This document shows positions 59,400 to 64,000 of a stretch of DNA of 64,000 nt, in pieces. The notes under the pieces were generated by a model that made no database searches, was not told where the DNA came from, and was given only the letters and a program-made list of their open reading frames with translations. The stretch lies in NCBI GenBank assembly GCA_025267735.1, contig CM046299.1:24268468-24332467 (forward strand), read 5' to 3'. Source of the DNA: Mactra quadrangularis (Eukaryota > Mollusca > Bivalvia > Venerida > Mactridae). Numbering within the stretch: the stretch's first letter is position 1; the number at the start of each line of letters is the position of its first letter. The translations under genes and the position numbers were made by a program.

Positions 59400-60744
59400 T
59401 AAGCTGTTTGTATTCTAATTGATTTCGCCATTTATAATTCACATTGTAAGTTATCTGCATGACATCTTCTGAAAGGGCTTCAACTCCTTTTTCCTTACTT
59501 GTTCCATATCAACTTAAACATTGTGGCACTGCTAAGCCGTAGTTTTCATTTACGAGACAAAAATATCAGTAAATTGAAAAAGAATCGAGGTAAAACTGAT
59601 TTTTCTGTCCTTTTTGCCTTTCCCACGTTAAGTAAAGGAACTATCGTTTTTACCACTTAAAATATAGCATACGTATACATGTGTACACATCTCTTACAGT
59701 TGTTACTTTCCCCTCCCCGTAATTCAAAGAAGAAGCAAGGCGTGACGTCATCGCGTTCCCTCGCTCTAACAATGCTGTAACTACCAAATGTTTATTTTTG
59801 GGCAATCGACTTCAAAAGGTCATGCCTTCATTGTTTAATTCTGTATAGACATTATACTTGGCAAGCACATTAACAATGTATAGAGTCAAGAAACGTTTTA
59901 GAAGATAGAACAAGGTCATACTAATCGCTTGGGACGATTATCTCATTTATTTCAAAAATGGAAATAGGACATTGTTAGATTGAGGCGACGATCGGATAAG
60001 AACTTTGAAAATGAGTCCAAGAAAAGTATAAAAACTATCCAACCAGTATTTAGTTGTCTTTGAATGATTTTTATACGGAATCCCTTTATTGACTACCTAA
60101 TCAAGCTCCAAGCTTAACTACTCAAGTATAGTACAATAGTAAGCTATGACCATAAGCAGATGCGAACTGTCGCGAATTCTTTGTGAAAATCATAGAGCAC
60201 TTTAGGTTATGCTTCGTGAAAGTCAATCGTCATTTGTAAATTTACAAAACAAGAACCATAGTCTTGGATCAAGAAATCAAACGACACATGGGAAATACTC
60301 TATGAGATTCACAGACATGGTCTATGGCCCTATTATAGATCAACTAAGATTTTACTATCATTCATTCATTGAAGGTACGCCATTGAGTATGTACATGTTA
60401 TAATGAAGAAAATAGCATGGATTGATCAATAGAGGCTGGTTAACGGACACATGCTGATATATCAATAATAACTACTAGACTTGCAATGTCAAAATAATCA
60501 TTTATATACACATAATTAACTGAATTTGTACGATTCACATCTGGTTCTATTGAAATATATATTACTGATCAATAGAGTTGATATAGTGAATCTTGTATGA
60601 ATATTATTGGGTGAAATGGTTTATACTTGCCTTTGACATACACAATACTTGTTCAAACATTCTCACAGCGTATTATTTAAGGCAGTTAGAAACAGCACAA
60701 ATCTAACATTCAATTAGCTATAGTATAATACAAAATGTATTATA
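59400..60744. other. Unassigned DNA after the possible first exon
   Basis: A frame at 60209-60403 (64 codons) has no splice or domain support. Apart from that, I see nothing with a second copy or coding character. Confidence 0.35.
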
Positions 60745-61129
60745 CAGTGCTGTTCAAAAGTTTTTTGACTAATGAATTTGAGAAAAACTGACCATGTCTA
60801 TCACAAGTATTTTACTATAGAAAAGTTTCGCTTTAAATACCACCTTTTTGTTTGTTAAATCATTCGAATTTTTGACGATTGTTAAGTCCCAAATGCCTTA
60901 TTTGACGAGAGGGTTCCGATGTTAAGACCACTCTGCTTTTAGGAAAATCAATTTTGTTGGAGTAATAGTACTGCAAAATTTAAGCTCTCATGTGTCATAG
61001 TTTGAGTGATATGTTGAAAATTAATGTTGCGATTTTTGAACATTGCTCAGTAGACTATTCGTTTCATATTTTCAGTGAATCGGGTAATCCTAAAACATGA
61101 TTTTGTTCAAGAACTTTTGGATGGCACTG
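60745..61129. mobile_element. Tc1-type non-autonomous element
   Basis: TA-flanked ends: CAGTGCTGTTCAAAAGTTTT at the left and the mirror CAAGAACTTTTGGATGGCACTG (as CAAGAACTTTTGGATG, GCACTG) at the right. About 385 bp without coding capacity. Confidence 0.75.
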
Positions 61130-61353
61130 TACATGTGTATATCGTGCGTTATCCTGTCTTAACTGTGAATTAATTACTGTTTCAGTCGTAACCACTGTTT
61201 CAACGTATAATTATGTAAGTATGATGCATGTACACGTATAGAAATATTTTATCATGCATGAACATACCTTCACAAGGAGCTTGGTATAATTACATTGAAC
61301 AATACAATATTATTGTTGTTCATACAAGATTATAGAACTCTAAAGACTTATTT

Positions 61354-61430
61354 TGCGGGCTTAGTGCAAAATGGTCTAACTCACTCTTTTTTAATTTGAG
61401 TTACGATCCTTTTGCGCTAAGCCAGCAATT
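61354..61430. repeat. Short hairpin MITE, copy 2
   Basis: GCGGGCTTAGTGCAAAATGG, TAACTCACTC, loop, GAGTTACGATCCTTTTGCGC, TAAGCCAGC. Matches 42622-42705 in arm and loop. Confidence 0.75.
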
Positions 61431-61650
61431 TGAACCAAATATGAACGGTAATTTTAAACAACAATTTTGAGATGTGGCATCCGGTTGATAACACCAAAAA
61501 CCGGTCGTGGTACTCTTTAAATTGATAATTTTGAATAAAGTTAAATACAGTCAAACAGTAGGATAAAAATAATCAAGATAGCCTCAATTTATTGAGGCTA
61601 ATAAGGATAATGAGTTATAATCAATATGTTGGGTCTCTTAAGGGTCTTTT

Positions 61651-62496
61651 GTGTCAGGGACCCAAAATATTCGCGAGGATAGATACATTGTGACGTCATC
61701 ACGGTGTGATCGTTTTATGCCAGCGACAAAACTTGCTCAACGACTTAGGCATGCAACAGGAACAAGGATATCTGCATATACTGCAAGAAATCGACTAACA
61801 GCCGCCAGGCTTTGCGCTCGACGTTTCTACAAGGGAGTCCCTTTAAGGGCAAATCGCCGCCTTCTACGCTTGAATTGGGCACGTCGGTATAGTCGTTGGT
61901 TAAGGAACCAGTGGAATAGGGTTGTATTCACTGACGAATCAAAATTTAACCTTCATTGGGCGGACGGTAGGATTCGTGTTTGGCGACGCAGAGGTGAACG
62001 TCTCGATCCAGCTAACGTAATTGAATGTGACAATTACGGCGGCGGAAGTGTAATGATCTGGGGAGTAATTTCTTATAACGGAAAAACAGAGCTAGTAACA
62101 GTGCAAAATCGCCTAAATTCCGCACGTTATTGAGACGAAATAATCCTACCCATTGTTGTTACAAACATACAGAACGGTAACGCTGACGTTTTCCAACAGG
62201 ATAACGCACGATGTCACACCGCTCGGCACACACACCACGTTCTGGCGGAAAACAACATCAACACACATGAATGGCTTGCGAGATCAACAGATCTGTCGCC
62301 AATAAAGCACATGTGGGACTATCTTGGTCGTAAGTTGCGTGACAGGAATAACGCCAATAGCGTAAGTGATTTGGAGCGTTCTTTACACGAGGAATGGGCA
62401 CAGACACCTGCTCACTTCACCCGGCGTCTCATAAGTTCAATGAGACGTCGTTGCTTGGCTGTCATTCAAGCTAGAGGTGGACATACCAGATACTGA
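61651..62496 (+). pseudogene. Tc1/mariner transposase, 5'-truncated and broken
   Basis: One frame encodes most of a Tc1-type transposase, but the N-terminal DNA-binding part is missing: the frame opens inside the linker region before DRYIVTSSRCDR. Landmarks: VVFTDESKFNLHW with the first catalytic Asp, GGGSVMIWGVIS, and VFQQDNARCHT with the second Asp. An in-frame TGA lies at 62131-62133, where a CGA-type codon is expected. The third catalytic residue, 34 residues after the second Asp, is Lys (SPIKHMWD) where the family has Glu. The frame then ends normally at about 62496. A family protein is about 340 aa; about 280 codons remain. It is inactive. The minus-strand copy to the right keeps Glu at that position. 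Confidence 0.9.
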
Positions 62497-62570
62497 TTAG
62501 TTTGTGATTTTTTATTCTGACCCTTATGCTGTTATCATGACTGGAATTCTTAATAATCTCATCAAACTTT

Positions 62571-63645
62571 TTTTGTAAAAATGTATAATTTACAAAGTCT
62601 AACAGCGTAATCATTATGGTAAAGCATTGTTTTGGAATACATTTGATGTAATGATGACACTAAGACACACATATCATGGTACTGGACTAATACAGAATAT
62701 TGAACATTTTTACAAAAAAAGTTTGATGAGATTATTAAGAATTCCAGCCATGATAACAGCATAAGGGTCAGAATAAAAAATCACAAACTAATCAGTACCT
62801 GGTATGTCCACCTCTAGCTTGAATGACAGCCAAGCAACGACGTCTCATTGAACTTATGAGACGCCGGGTGAAGTGAGCAGGTGTCTGTGCCCATTCCTCG
62901 TGTAAAGCACGCTCCAAATCACGTAAAAAATTTTGTAAAAATGTATAATTTACAAAGTCTAACAGCGTAATCATTATGGTAAAGCATTGTTTTGGAATAC
63001 ATTTGATGTAATGATGACACTAAGACACACATATCATGGTACTGGACTAATACAGAATATTGAACATTTTTACAAAAAAAGTTTGATGAGATTATTAAGA
63101 ATTCCAGCCATGATAACAGCATAAGGGTCAGAATAAAAAATCACAAACTAATCAGTACCTGGTATGTCCACCTCTAGCTTGAATGACAGCCAAGCAACGA
63201 CGTCTCATTGAACTTATGAGACGCCGGGTGAAGTGAGCAGGTGTCTGTGCCCATTCCTCGTGTAAAGCACGCTCCAAATCACGTAAAAAATTTTGTAAAA
63301 ATGTATAATTTACAAAGTCTAACAGCGTAATCATTATGGTAAAGCATTGTTTTGGAATACATTTGATGTAATGATGACACTAAGACACACATATCATGGT
63401 ACTGGACTAATACAGAATATTGAACATTTTTACAAAAAAAGTTTGATGAGATTATTAAGAATTCCAGCCATGATAACAGCATAAGGGTCAGAATAAAAAA
63501 TCACAAACTAATCAGTACCTGGTATGTCCACCTCTAGCTTGAATGACAGCCAAGCAACGACGTCTCATTGAACTTATGAGACGCCGGGTGAAGTGAGCAG
63601 GTGTCTGTGCCCATTCCTCGTGTAAAGCACGCTCCAAATCACGTA
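62571..63645 (-). repeat. Three tandem 360 bp copies of the transposase 3' end, inverted
   Basis: Units at 62571-62930, 62931-63290 and 63291-63645 are identical base for base apart from the ends. Each carries, on the minus strand, the last ~46 codons of the transposase (from RDLERALHEEWAQ to the stop), then its 3' flank. The ORFs 62792-62974 and 63152-63334 are junction products of adjacent units. Together with the plus-strand copy at 62299-62570 they form a large inverted repeat. Confidence 0.95.
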
Positions 63646-63720
63646 CGCTATTGGCGTTATTCCTGTCACGCAACTTACGACCAAGATAGTCCCACATGTG
63701 TTCTATTGGCGACAGATCTG
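63512..63720 (-). pseudogene. Transposase C-terminal fragment, minus strand
   Basis: The third unit extends further into the transposase than the first two: 63646-63720 adds residues back to DLSPIEHMWDYLG. The catalytic Glu is intact here. At 63720 the match stops abruptly, and unrelated AT-rich DNA follows. A nearby ORF on the plus strand (63601-63813) is the antisense of this. Confidence 0.85.
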
Positions 63721-64000
63721 GTGATTTCTCTCAAGATGAAAGACATATTAAATCATTTTCAATATAGTTATTTAATTAAATATAGGGAGGCGAGACAGGA
63801 TAGAGCGCCATGATCGTGCGACCACATACACGACTCATGCAGGTTGTTTCGTCATCGTGGTGACCCTGGACTGTCTCTATAAACATGGAAACACGTCCAT
63901 TTGTCATTTTCATGTCAACATTTAATAATAACCTTGTTACACGATTATCTCATCATTACATCAGAACAACGTCTCACACGTCGTATTTCTGTGCAGTTCA
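63721..64000. other. Unassigned end of the window
   Basis: GC content is a little higher (63790-63900) than average. No frame, TIR or repeat copy recognised. Confidence 0.35.

Noticed and set aside
62792..63334. Two identical 60-codon minus-strand ORFs
   Set aside because: They are created at the junctions of the 360 bp units, not genes of their own.

Overview
This is a stretch of AT-rich animal (metazoan) nuclear DNA. Genes are split into short exons with canonical GT/AG introns. The dispersed repeats are tRNA-derived SINEs, Tc1-type TA-flanked elements, foldback MITEs and a hAT-like MITE. A claudin-type tetraspan gene and nucleoredoxin-type thioredoxin genes, together with tRNA-Lys-like SINE heads, fit a lophotrochozoan, most probably a mollusc. 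That placement is inference; no species marker was recognised. Nearly all single-frame ORFs in the window are noncoding, because real coding sequence is in exons of 60-250 nt.

Layout. 1-146: end of a foldback MITE. 195-6541 (+): the last eight exons (300 codons) of an unrecognised, probably helical protein, with a poly(A) signal at 6692. 6542-11080: foldback elements, then a 2.4 kb minisatellite of ~42 bp units with higher-order structure. 11080-21450: AT-rich DNA without recognised genes, dotted with MITEs and SINEs. 21451-46697 (-): complete three-exon claudin/PMP22-like tetraspan gene of 195 aa, with a 23 kb first intron full of repeats. 46700-49300: intergenic, with one uncharacterised open stretch. 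49302-55647 (-): complete three-exon nucleoredoxin/tryparedoxin-like gene of 152 aa. 57720-58505 (-): last two exons of a second paralogue with the same intron positions, i.e. a tandem duplication whose first exon is not visible. 59373 (+): possible first exon of another gene. 61651-62496 (+): broken Tc1/mariner transposase, followed at 62571-63645 by three tandem 360 bp copies of its 3' end in the opposite orientation.

The protein-coding genes show no sign of acting together. The two thioredoxin-fold genes are a paralogous pair. The tetraspan gene belongs to cell-junction/membrane biology. The most unusual content is in the repeats: the inverted, triplicated transposase tail; the higher-order minisatellite; a head-to-head SINE pair; a palindromic MITE family with at least eight copies; and MITEs sitting between old direct duplications. 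No CRISPR array, operon, rRNA or stand-alone tRNA gene was found.
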